A DNA stretch of 64,000 nt from Saccharibacillus alkalitolerans (GTDB taxonomy: Bacteria; Bacillota; Bacilli; Paenibacillales; Paenibacillaceae): assembly GCF_011090185.1 (NCBI RefSeq), contig NZ_JAAFGS010000001.1:496001-560000 (forward strand), read 5' to 3'. Position numbers and translations under genes: made by a program. Within the stretch, counting starts at the first letter, position 1. The number at the start of each line of letters is the position of its first letter. Shown here one piece after another: positions 18,005-25,394 of the stretch. Under the pieces are notes generated by a model. The model made no database searches. It saw nothing but the letters and a program-made list of their open reading frames with translations, and was not told the origin of the DNA.

Positions 18005-19452
18005 ATAAAGTGAAAAACAAAGGCAAGAGTTTGGAGGAGCTGTTGGAAGAGGCACTGATTCCTGTGGAGGAGCAACCCTATGAAGTGCCGGGGAATTGGG
18101 TTTGGGTGAAGCTTGGAAACATCGTGACTATTGGTCCTTCAAAACCAAAACTTAATTACTTAGATAATGAAAGTACAAGTTTCGTTTCTATGAGTGCAGT
18201 AAGTCCTGAAAAAGGTGAGATAACTGCAATAGAGCAGCGTGAGTTTGGAAAAGTTAAAAAAGGATATACGTATTTCGAAGAAGGAGATATTTTATTTGCG
18301 AAAATTACTCCTTGTATGGAGAATGGAAATACAGCAATAGCTCAAAATCTACTAAATGATTTTGGTTTTGGCTCTACGGAATTTTTCGTTTTACGAAGTT
18401 CTGAACAGATCAATCGAAAGTTTCTTTATTATTTGTTACGCTCTGAGAATTTTAGGAAAAAAGCAAAATCAGTAATGTCGGGGGCCGTTGGACAGCAAAG
18501 AGTGCCAAAAAGTTTTCTTGAAAATTACCCTTTCATGCTTCCGCCGTTAGCTGAACAAGAAAGGATAGCCAATAAAATTGAATCCCTCTTTGCCAAAATC
18601 GACGAAGCTAAGCAGCTTATCGATGAAGCTAAAGAATCATTCGAACTTCGGCGGGCGGCTATTTTGGATAAGGCTTTTCGGGGGGAATTGACACAAGATT
18701 GGCATCAAAAACATGCCAATCTCGAATCTGATTCTCAACAAAAACTAAACGATATTGCTCCGCTACAATGGAAACTGGTTGATATTGAATCAATAGCAAA
18801 AAAGGAAAAGTATTCTATGGCGATCGGTCCATTTGGAAGTAACTTGAAAGTTACAGATTATAGATCCTCAGGGGTGCCACTTGTATTCGTTAGAAATATT
18901 CGGAGTTTTAACTATGATCTTGAGCAAAAGTTTGTGTCGACAGAAAAAGCGAAAACTTTGCTTCCTCATAGTATAGAACCTAACGATATATTGATAACTA
19001 AGATGGGCGATCCTCCTGGAGATGCTGACATATACCCAGCAGGCTTACCTAAAGCAATTATTACATCAGATTGTATTAAATTGAAGGTTGATAAAGAATT
19101 GATTATTAATGAGTTTGCCTTATATGCTATTCAGTCGCCTTTCTTTCAAAAGCAAGTAAGAGAGAAAAGTAAAGGTGTAGCTCAACAGAAAATTAGCTTG
19201 GATTCCTTCAAAAAGATGAAAATCTACTTACCTCCTATTTCAGAACAACTTGAGGTTGTAAAATTGCTTAGAAATAGCTTTGAGTCTATGCAACAAGAAA
19301 ATGACCTACTTCAACAAACAAGTGAAAGAATGAATGCCCTTAAACAATCCATTCTCCAAAAAGCTTTCCGCGGAGAATTAGACACTAATGATCCTACCGA
19401 AGAGTCCGCAATCGAACTTTTAAAAGAAAACTTGAAAAAACAGCTCAACTAA
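18001..19452 (+). CDS. hsdS: Type I specificity subunit with two target-recognition domains
   Basis: 483 aa. Two target-recognition domains (about 20-190 and 255-420), each followed by a conserved helix: PPLAEQERIANKIESLF with LDKAFRGEL and PPISEQLEVVKLL with LQKAFRGELD. The two half repeats set the bipartite DNA site; the site itself cannot be read from sequence. It starts at ATG 18001 inside hsdM (ATGA overlap). Base composition is clearly more AT-rich than hsdR and hsdM, as expected if the recognition domains have been exchanged by recombination. Confidence 0.93.
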   Translation: MNKVKNKGKSLEELLEEALIPVEEQPYEVPGNWVWVKLGNIVTIGPSKPKLNYLDNESTSFVSMSAVSPEKGEITAIEQREFGKVKKGYTYFEEGDILFAKITPCMENGNTAIAQNLLNDFGFGSTEFFVLRSSEQINRKFLYYLLRSENFRKKAKSVMSGAVGQQRVPKSFLENYPFMLPPLAEQERIANKIESLFAKIDEAKQLIDEAKESFELRRAAILDKAFRGELTQDWHQKHANLESDSQQKLNDIAPLQWKLVDIESIAKKEKYSMAIGPFGSNLKVTDYRSSGVPLVFVRNIRSFNYDLEQKFVSTEKAKTLLPHSIEPNDILITKMGDPPGDADIYPAGLPKAIITSDCIKLKVDKELIINEFALYAIQSPFFQKQVREKSKGVAQQKISLDSFKKMKIYLPPISEQLEVVKLLRNSFESMQQENDLLQQTSERMNALKQSILQKAFRGELDTNDPTEESAIELLKENLKKQLN

Positions 19453-19470
19453 ATATTTATCCATACAGGA

Positions 19471-19508
19471 AGCGGAAAGAGAAAAAATTTCTCTATTCCG
19501 CTTTTTTT
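19471..19508 (+). terminator. Terminator of the hsdRMS operon
   Basis: AGCGGAA-AGAGAA loop TTCTCT-A-TTCCGCT with seven T. It starts 19 nt after the hsdS stop. Confidence 0.85.
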
Positions 19509-19525
19509 GGATCATAGCAAGCGAA

Positions 19526-19580
19526 AACTACATATAGAAATTTAAAGGGAACGTATGTTTTATTTCGTCTATATGTGGTT
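19526..19580 (+). repeat. Inverted repeat with 13-bp arms upstream of the TIR module
   Basis: AACTACATATAGA (19526-19538) pairs with TCTATATGTGGTT (19568-19580), one G-T pair, around a 29-nt loop. It is not followed by a T run, so it is not a simple terminator. It sits 12 nt before the ribosome site of the small basic protein gene and could be an operator or a structured leader. Confidence 0.6.
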
Positions 19581-19605
19581 ATAACTTGTTTGGGAGGTGA
19601 AAAAG

Positions 19606-19737
19606 ATGGCGAAAAAAAGCAGCAGCAAAGCTTCTTCTCCGAAAATGTCAAAATTGGCTCCCAAAGTCCTGCAAAGCAAGTCTTCCGGCAAAAAGGCAAA
19701 GTCCTTAGCCGAATCAGTTTTATCACAGTCTAAGTAG
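19606..19737 (+). CDS. Small basic protein, KVLQ...SLAxSVLSQS family, copy 1
   Basis: 43 aa. ATG 19606 follows GGGAGGTG. Lys/Ser-rich N-terminus, then APKVLQSK, a KSLAESVLSQSK end, and no membrane segment. By eye it matches the 56-aa protein encoded at 30770-30940 at about 22 of 34 aligned positions, with KVLQ, KSLA and SVLSQS shared. It lies 25 nt upstream of the TIR gene and is almost surely in the same transcript. I recall short proteins with a similar Ser/Lys-SKVL...KS.AGSALSQ layout next to TIR genes in other bacteria, but could not check. Function unknown; a regulator, inhibitor or adaptor of the TIR protein is possible. Confidence 0.75.
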   Translation: MAKKSSSKASSPKMSKLAPKVLQSKSSGKKAKSLAESVLSQSK

Positions 19738-19762
19738 TTTGGCTTCTAAAGGGAGGACGACG

Positions 19763-20623
19763 ATGTCGCTTCGTACAATCAGCTTAAATATCAAACGTAT
19801 CCAGGACAATATCGCAGATTTAAATAAAAAGATAAGCGAGCAAAAAAAGAAAGAAGCAGATGCCCATTCTAAAATTGTCAGCTTGCGCAAATCGATCGGT
19901 AAGAATATTAGTGATAGCTCTTTAAAAGGCAAACTTTCGCAGATTGCCAAGCAAGAGGAGGCTGTGGCTAAAGCGAGCGCAGGTGTAGCAGATCTGCAAA
20001 AGAAGCTTTCTCTAAAAACGACGGCTTTTTATAAATACCAGAATGACATGGACAAAGAAAAAGAACGCGAGAACAAGAAGCTAGATCGAATACAGGAGCG
20101 AAGAGATCAGGAGAACGATCAGCTTCATGAAAGGTTACATGATGAGATTCAAGCTATGAAGGAAGAGAGGAAGGCGATGTTAACACAAAGCGATACAGAT
20201 TCATTTGTAGAGAAGCAGTATGATTTCTTCATTTCTCATGCGAGCGAAGACAAAACAGAGTTTGTAAGACCTTTGGTTGATGAGTTGAAAAAACGAGGAT
20301 TCGAAGTCTGGTACGATGAACTTACGATAAAGCTTGGAGACAGTTTGCGTCAGATGATTGATCGAGGACTAGCCAATGCTAAATACGGGATTGTGGTGCT
20401 CTCTCCATGGTTTTTCAAAAAGAATTGGACTCAGTTTGAGTTGGATGGATTGGTCGGCCGCGAAATGGAAGGATCAAAAGTCATTCTCCCGATCTGGCAT
20501 AAAATCTCGAAAGATGAAGTGATGAAGCAAAGCCCGATGTTAGCTGGGAAAAGGGCAGCAAACACGACAACCATGACGATCGAAGAGATTGCGGATGAAC
20601 TGCAGCAGGTCTTGAACGATTGA
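19763..20623 (+). CDS. Coiled-coil/TIR domain protein (candidate NADase effector)
   Basis: 286 aa from ATG 19763, with AAAGGGAGG 6 nt upstream. Residues about 5-150 are one long charged coiled coil (IRQDN-like heptads, then a highly charged KEKERENKKLDRIQ stretch). Residues about 152-286 are a TIR domain: YDFFISHASEDK, GFEVWYDE, GDSLRQMIDRGL, VVLSPWFFKKNW and FELDGL, where E226 occupies the catalytic Glu position of NAD-cleaving TIRs. No membrane segment. The coil could mediate sensing or oligomerisation, with the TIR depleting NAD during infection; that role is inferred. It pairs with the small basic protein upstream and faces the PCTIR operon. Confidence 0.88.
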   Translation: MSLRTISLNIKRIQDNIADLNKKISEQKKKEADAHSKIVSLRKSIGKNISDSSLKGKLSQIAKQEEAVAKASAGVADLQKKLSLKTTAFYKYQNDMDKEKERENKKLDRIQERRDQENDQLHERLHDEIQAMKEERKAMLTQSDTDSFVEKQYDFFISHASEDKTEFVRPLVDELKKRGFEVWYDELTIKLGDSLRQMIDRGLANAKYGIVVLSPWFFKKNWTQFELDGLVGREMEGSKVILPIWHKISKDEVMKQSPMLAGKRAANTTTMTIEEIADELQQVLND

Positions 20624-20705
20624 AGTCGAAATCAAAAACGCGCCTAGCAGCCCAATCGGCCTCTTAGACGCGTTCATACATAAACAATCATTAATAACAT
20701 GTACA

Positions 20706-20906
20706 TTACTTGGCTTCCAGTAAATCCTTCAAAAACCCAGGCACTTTATATTCCGCCGGCTGCTGATACAGCAACTTGGATTTATGCTGAACCGGCTGCG
20801 AGAATTTCGCTTTTCCCGGACGTGCATGCATATGAACTTTTCTCGCTTTTGTGGGAGACCAACTGCCCGATCTAGTGAGGTTATGATTATTCGATTTTTG
20901 TCTCAT
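20706..20906 (-). CDS. 66-aa basic protein coupled to the PCTIR gene
   Basis: 66 aa. Its ATG (20906) overlaps the PCTIR stop as ATGA, and GGAGGGG lies 6-12 nt upstream inside that gene, so translation is coupled. The protein is rich in Lys, Arg, His and Ser at the N-terminus and ends with a short conserved-looking segment PAEYKVPGFLKDLLEAK. It has no signal or TM segment and no clear similarity to the SVLSQS proteins. Coupling suggests a stoichiometric partner or control protein for PCTIR. Family not recognised. Confidence 0.7.
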   Translation of the reverse strand: MRQKSNNHNLTRSGSWSPTKARKVHMHARPGKAKFSQPVQHKSKLLYQQPAEYKVPGFLKDLLEAK

Positions 20907-21913
20907 GCTTCATCCCCTCCATATAAATAATCGACGGTACCCATTAGCTCCTCGTTCAGTTCTGTGAGACGCGCGAAATCAGCTTGAGATACGTCTTCCC
21001 GGCCGCGTAGATGCAAGGAAATCACCATCCTGTTAGATAAAGGGTAACATAGAAGATAGACGTTTTTCAACGCGATTCGTGCATGATAGTTAAACTGGAC
21101 CGCTTTTGTATGATGACATTCTACCACACGCGCCCATTCTTGCTCATCTTTACCCTCGTTATATTGAAGCGAATAAGTTCTTCCCTTGCCTGCATCTCCC
21201 GCTACCTGAAAAATCTCATTGTCCTTGACTTTCCAGATGGCGCCTTGAGAGATTGAAAATCCCGGCAGTACATCGAGCCTATAAGCATTGCGGATCGCTA
21301 GGTAGAGAGATTCATAACGATCATGCAGAATCTCGGGACCCATCAGATCGGTTAAAAAGGAAATGAGTTGATCTTTGACTTCGCTGAGTGCTGCGACTTC
21401 TTCCAACTGCTGTTCGACACGTTGAACTTTTCCAAGCTCTTTTCCGATGGCTGTGATTTTTCCGCATGCCACGTTTACTGCAGCCTGATCGTTTCTGCGA
21501 TCCGGTCGGACTTCGTAACGAAGAACATTGAGTCCTTCCATATCCGAAGGCAAGTGGAATCCGTCGATTTCCTGTCCTTCGATCTGCTTAGGAACAGAAT
21601 CAGGAATTAAACAAAAAACGCGTTCTCTCCCCAATTTGCCCCAAAATAAACCGAGTTCGAATAACGTATTATCTCGAGCTGCCAATACCAACTGGCCGCG
21701 ATGCTGCACAAGATCGTCTGGCGAAAAGATGAAAGCCCCGTAATCGTGCTCGTCCAATTGTCGCTGAAGAGATTCCATCGTATACTCCATTGCTCCGAAA
21801 GCACCGGCTGTCCAAGGCGTTACTTCAAAGTCATAACTGAGCTGTTCCTGCATCGCGGTTACATAGTTCATCGATTCGCGCGCTGAACCGATAAACAATC
21901 GCGGTTTCTCCAC
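20903..21913 (-). CDS. CAP12/PCTIR-like TIR domain protein with unknown C-terminal domain
   Basis: 336 aa from GTG 21913, preceded by GGAGGAGG. Residues 4-105 show the CAP12/PCTIR pattern: RLFIGSARE, VTPWTAGAFG, FSPDD and RDNTLFELGLFWGKLGRERVF, with E86 at the catalytic position. This family includes CBASS and Pycsar-type NADase effectors gated by cyclic nucleotides. A helical linker (about 140-190) leads to a C-terminal alpha/beta domain (about 200-336) that may be a sensor; I do not recognise it. No cyclase gene is nearby, so the activator is unknown. It is convergent with the coiled-coil TIR gene and divergent from jetD. Confidence 0.82.
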   Translation of the reverse strand: MEKPRLFIGSARESMNYVTAMQEQLSYDFEVTPWTAGAFGAMEYTMESLQRQLDEHDYGAFIFSPDDLVQHRGQLVLAARDNTLFELGLFWGKLGRERVFCLIPDSVPKQIEGQEIDGFHLPSDMEGLNVLRYEVRPDRRNDQAAVNVACGKITAIGKELGKVQRVEQQLEEVAALSEVKDQLISFLTDLMGPEILHDRYESLYLAIRNAYRLDVLPGFSISQGAIWKVKDNEIFQVAGDAGKGRTYSLQYNEGKDEQEWARVVECHHTKAVQFNYHARIALKNVYLLCYPLSNRMVISLHLRGREDVSQADFARLTELNEELMGTVDYLYGGDEA

Positions 21914-22022
21914 AAAAATTTCCTCCTCCCGACATTTCCTTAACTGGATTTATTATATAATATCTTTAGTTAGATAGCAGTAAGATTACGAACATACGCT
22001 CCAATTTATTTTGGGAGGTCTC
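21914..22022. promoter_or_regulatory. AT-rich divergent promoter region between PCTIR and jetD
   Basis: TTATTATATAATATC near 21948-21963 gives TATAAT-like hexamers on both strands, but neither has a good -35. The region must serve both the leftward PCTIR operon and the rightward jet operon. Confidence 0.35.
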
Positions 22023-23081
22023 ATGCCACAAACCGATATTGTCACATTCATGCTCTCCTTCATTGAATCCCACCGTAAATCCAATATCGATCTAGCCGAG
22101 CTGCAGTCCGCTTTTGTAGGTCAAGTCGTCGACTATCCGGCCTTTGCCGAAGCCCTGCTCCAATTGGAACAGGACGGGGTGCTGATTCCTGTTAAATCGC
22201 ACGGCCGGAACGGACGAACCCCTTCGCTAGCCTACCGCTACCGAATTCATCTACAGAAGCTGCGTCGTGATCAGGTGTCGATCATTCAGATGGCTGCCCA
22301 GCAGCTTCACCCAGCGATCAAGCTGGACGTTTATTACAGACGAACATCGGAAGAATGGGAGGCCGACCTGCCTCGCATCCGGCAAATCCATCAGTACCTG
22401 ACGCAGCACGGACTGCCGAAAGACGAGATCACAGCCCCCGAACGCAGCTTCGCGCTGACCGGAGACGAGAAATGGATTGATGAGCAGGGCGGCCGGGAGC
22501 TGCTTGAGAAAACTGGATTATGGGCTTCTATGCGCATTCTTCCGGCAAGCGACCCTCTAATGTTGGCCATCCACCCGAAACTGTTCAGCAGCGTTCCGAT
22601 CTCCGGCTCCCGCGCTTCCCATCTCATTGTGGAAAATAAAGCGACCTTCCACGCGCTGCTCGGCAGGTTGAACGATCTTCCTTTTGCCACCGTGATCTAC
22701 GGTTCGGGTAACAAAATTGTCGGCAATCTGCAGATGTTTGCCAAGCAGGTACCGCTGCCGCATGTTCATCATACCTTTTATTATTTCGGCGATCTCGACT
22801 GGGAAGGCATCCGGATCTGGCACAGCCTGAATCGGCGGTACGATCATATCCGGCTGGCTGCACCGTTTTACATAGCGGCTCTGCAGCATGATGCGGTGCC
22901 AGGCAAGTCCAATCAGAGGCAGGATCATGCCGCACTGAGCGATTTCTCGCAGCATCTCCCTGATGAATCAGCCCAGCGGCTGAACGAACTGCTGAATGAA
23001 GGGCGTTATATTCCGCAGGAAGTACTGTCTGCGGAAGAACTGCACCGTATAGGAAGGATGTCGGTATGGAACGAGACCTAG
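22023..23081 (+). CDS. jetD: Wadjet nuclease subunit JetD (TOPRIM, DUF2220-type)
   Basis: 352 aa from ATG 22023 behind GGGAGG; an in-frame TTG at 22011 would put the ribosome site inside the gene. The N-terminal half is a winged-helix/arm region. The C-terminal TOPRIM part has E204 (IVENKATF) and the GDLDWEG loop with D257 and D259. In Wadjet systems JetD cleaves plasmid DNA once the SMC motor has stalled on a small circle. Here it is the first gene, overlapping jetA by 16 nt. Confidence 0.88.
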   Translation: MPQTDIVTFMLSFIESHRKSNIDLAELQSAFVGQVVDYPAFAEALLQLEQDGVLIPVKSHGRNGRTPSLAYRYRIHLQKLRRDQVSIIQMAAQQLHPAIKLDVYYRRTSEEWEADLPRIRQIHQYLTQHGLPKDEITAPERSFALTGDEKWIDEQGGRELLEKTGLWASMRILPASDPLMLAIHPKLFSSVPISGSRASHLIVENKATFHALLGRLNDLPFATVIYGSGNKIVGNLQMFAKQVPLPHVHHTFYYFGDLDWEGIRIWHSLNRRYDHIRLAAPFYIAALQHDAVPGKSNQRQDHAALSDFSQHLPDESAQRLNELLNEGRYIPQEVLSAEELHRIGRMSVWNET

Positions 23082-24646
23082 GACAGGAACAGAATTCGCG
23101 GCGCGAACGAATAGCGGCAGACGTCGACGTGAACGCGGTCCTTGCGGACTTCCCTTCGCGTATGGACAAGCTGGCGTTATTTGATCCGTTGTTCGAGTTG
23201 GGCCGTCAGCGAAAAAATGATCTCGACGGCAAGCCGATCGCCATGATGGAACTCGGCATGCTGACCCTGCTGTTCTTTTTCGAGAAAAAGCTGCTTCGCA
23301 GCCGCAAGACGAGTGCCAGAGAACACGAAGAGTTTCTGACGGAAGCCACTCAAGGGCTGTACCGGCTGGAGGCCTCCGATATCAAAGACATCGTCAGCCG
23401 CATCATCCGCGTATTTCGCCCGGCAGACGGTTTGGGGCACCAATTCACTTTTTTCGATCTGAACACCGGGAAAGAACGCACGGCGAGAACTTCGATCCTC
23501 AAAGCGGACGGCCACGACTCCCAGACGGTTACGCAGTATTACACGCTGGACGAAGACGGGCTGGAGCTTGTGTTTGCGACCAAGGAATTCTATCTGGAGT
23601 TTCAGCTTTCGATCCACCAGCTTCTGCTGCGCAAGCAGCTGGAGAAAGGCGAATTCCAGGGAGCGCTGCGTCAGATCGACGAGATGCATATCGATGTGGA
23701 GACGCTGCGTGAGCGCATTTCCCGTATCGAGAGCGAGATCAAGCGAAGCATCGTGTCCGAAGATACGTTTCAACGCTACAAAAATTTACTGGAAGATATC
23801 GACATCCGTCTGAACCGGGAAAGCGAGGAGTTCAAGGAGCTGCTGGAATTCGTGCGGGAAACGCGGGAGCGGATCTACGCCGACCGCGAATTGCCGCGCA
23901 ACCAGAAAGCTTACGAGCTGATTCTGCGGATCGGGACCGAGCTGGAAGGCGTACATAACGAGCATACCCGCCTGCTGCAGCAGAGTTACGAACTGAGCAA
24001 TCAGGCGCTGCGGGCAGCCAAAGAGTCGATGTATTATACCGGAATGAACGCGTTCAGCTTTGAGCAGGAGGTCGGCGCGTTTATTTTCGGCAAGCTGCTT
24101 CCGCCCGAAAGCATGCAGGGAGTAATTGCGCCTTTCATCGGGTTGGAGCGGGCAGAACTATGGTCGCCGCTGACCGTGTTCGCCCAGCAGCAGTTGGCCG
24201 GACGCGGCGAAGAATCCGGCGGACAGGCCGCTTTTATGGAGATGGACGAGGCGGAAGAAGATGCTTTTGCGGAGCAGCGCAGGATTGGCATCGTTCGAAT
24301 CGTCCGATTATTAATGTCCTTTTTCGACGAAAAGAATCGCGAGATGGTTTACTTGAATCAATTTATCGAATGGCTGCGCGAACAAGGGGAAGAAGAGTTG
24401 CTAAGCAGCCGTGGATTCTACGACTGCTGGTTGATCCTGCATCAGCGCAGCCCGATTTCGGACAGAGGATGGACGGACTCCGGCGGCGAGGCCAGAGGGA
24501 GCAGCGGACTGCAGGAAGATATCGGCGAAGAACTGCAGGGAAGGATATTAAATGTCACGGAAAGTGGCGAAGTACTGCGCGTGACGCAGCGGTACGAGAT
24601 TCAGGATATGATCATCGAGCGAACGGAGGGGAATCATGCAATTTGA
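23066..24646 (+). CDS. jetA: Wadjet kleisin-like subunit JetA (MukF-like)
   Basis: 526 aa from ATG 23066 (GGAAGG upstream). An N-terminal winged-helix-like region (about 30-130, SRMDKLALFDPLFELGRQRK) is followed by long helices (about 200-310, LRERISRIESEIKRS) and a C-terminal domain. Kleisin subunits bridge the SMC heads and hold the accessory proteins. It overlaps jetD upstream and jetB downstream (11 nt). Assignment rests on position, size and the coiled-coil pattern more than on a sharp motif. Confidence 0.82.
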   Translation: MERDLGQEQNSRRERIAADVDVNAVLADFPSRMDKLALFDPLFELGRQRKNDLDGKPIAMMELGMLTLLFFFEKKLLRSRKTSAREHEEFLTEATQGLYRLEASDIKDIVSRIIRVFRPADGLGHQFTFFDLNTGKERTARTSILKADGHDSQTVTQYYTLDEDGLELVFATKEFYLEFQLSIHQLLLRKQLEKGEFQGALRQIDEMHIDVETLRERISRIESEIKRSIVSEDTFQRYKNLLEDIDIRLNRESEEFKELLEFVRETRERIYADRELPRNQKAYELILRIGTELEGVHNEHTRLLQQSYELSNQALRAAKESMYYTGMNAFSFEQEVGAFIFGKLLPPESMQGVIAPFIGLERAELWSPLTVFAQQQLAGRGEESGGQAAFMEMDEAEEDAFAEQRRIGIVRIVRLLMSFFDEKNREMVYLNQFIEWLREQGEEELLSSRGFYDCWLILHQRSPISDRGWTDSGGEARGSSGLQEDIGEELQGRILNVTESGEVLRVTQRYEIQDMIIERTEGNHAI

Positions 24647-25394
24647 CGAGCAGGAGGTTATGAAAGCGTTCCGCATTTATGTGGAACTGGCCAAGTCCGG
24701 GCGTGCGGAAGCCGAGCAAACGAAACTGTATGAAAATGACGACCGGATTCGAGGATTAGTGGACCGTTTCGCAGCCGAATCGGACTGCGCGGTCATTGCG
24801 GCAGGCGAACAGCTGATGCTGATCCCTTTGGCCAGACTTTCGCCTTTTCATATGAGCAATGACGCATTGAAGAAAAATTATCTGAAAGCCGGAGCGCTGA
24901 ATGCCGACCTTTATTTGCTGTACGTGGCGGTGATCGTCTGGATCGGAGCGTTTTACGACAGCTACCAGACGGCCGAGCCGATACGAAGTTTTCTTAGCGT
25001 GGACGAATGGCTGAACCTGATGCGCGATAAAATGGAAGGAATCAAGGAGCGCGGCGAAGAGCAGTTGGAGCAGGACAGTATCGATCACGGTTACCGGTGG
25101 AGCGAGATCGTCAAGCGCTGGGATGCCATCGACGACATCAAGGAAGGCGCCAAGAGGCAGAGCGGACAGACGAACAGCCGGTTAAGCTTTCTGGACAGCG
25201 TTCGCCGTTTTTTGCTGCATCAGGAGCTGGCGCTTGAAGTCGGAGTGAACGAGCTGGGGCTGACCGAAAAAACGAAAATCGTGGTCCAGCGTTACTTCAT
25301 GGAGACGGAATACAACCGGGGCATCCTTGAATTTTTGTACGGATATGCTGATCGGGCTGAAAAGGAGGAGCAGAGTCATGCCGGCGATTTCTAA
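24636..25394 (+). CDS. jetB: Wadjet KITE-like subunit JetB (MukE-like)
   Basis: 252 aa from ATG 24636. A helical winged-helix protein without catalytic motifs (FRIYVELAKSG, YLKAGALNADLYLLYVAVIVWIG, VVQRYFMETEYNRGILEFL). Size and position between the kleisin and SMC genes fit the MukE-like subunit that dimerises and binds the kleisin. It overlaps jetA by 11 nt and jetC by 17 nt, so all four genes are translated from one message. Confidence 0.82.
   Translation: MQFDEQEVMKAFRIYVELAKSGRAEAEQTKLYENDDRIRGLVDRFAAESDCAVIAAGEQLMLIPLARLSPFHMSNDALKKNYLKAGALNADLYLLYVAVIVWIGAFYDSYQTAEPIRSFLSVDEWLNLMRDKMEGIKERGEEQLEQDSIDHGYRWSEIVKRWDAIDDIKEGAKRQSGQTNSRLSFLDSVRRFLLHQELALEVGVNELGLTEKTKIVVQRYFMETEYNRGILEFLYGYADRAEKEEQSHAGDF

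Noticed and set aside
19739-19762. Upstream in-frame TTG start for the TIR gene
   Set aside because: It would place the GGGAGG ribosome site inside the coding region; ATG 19763 is correctly spaced from it.
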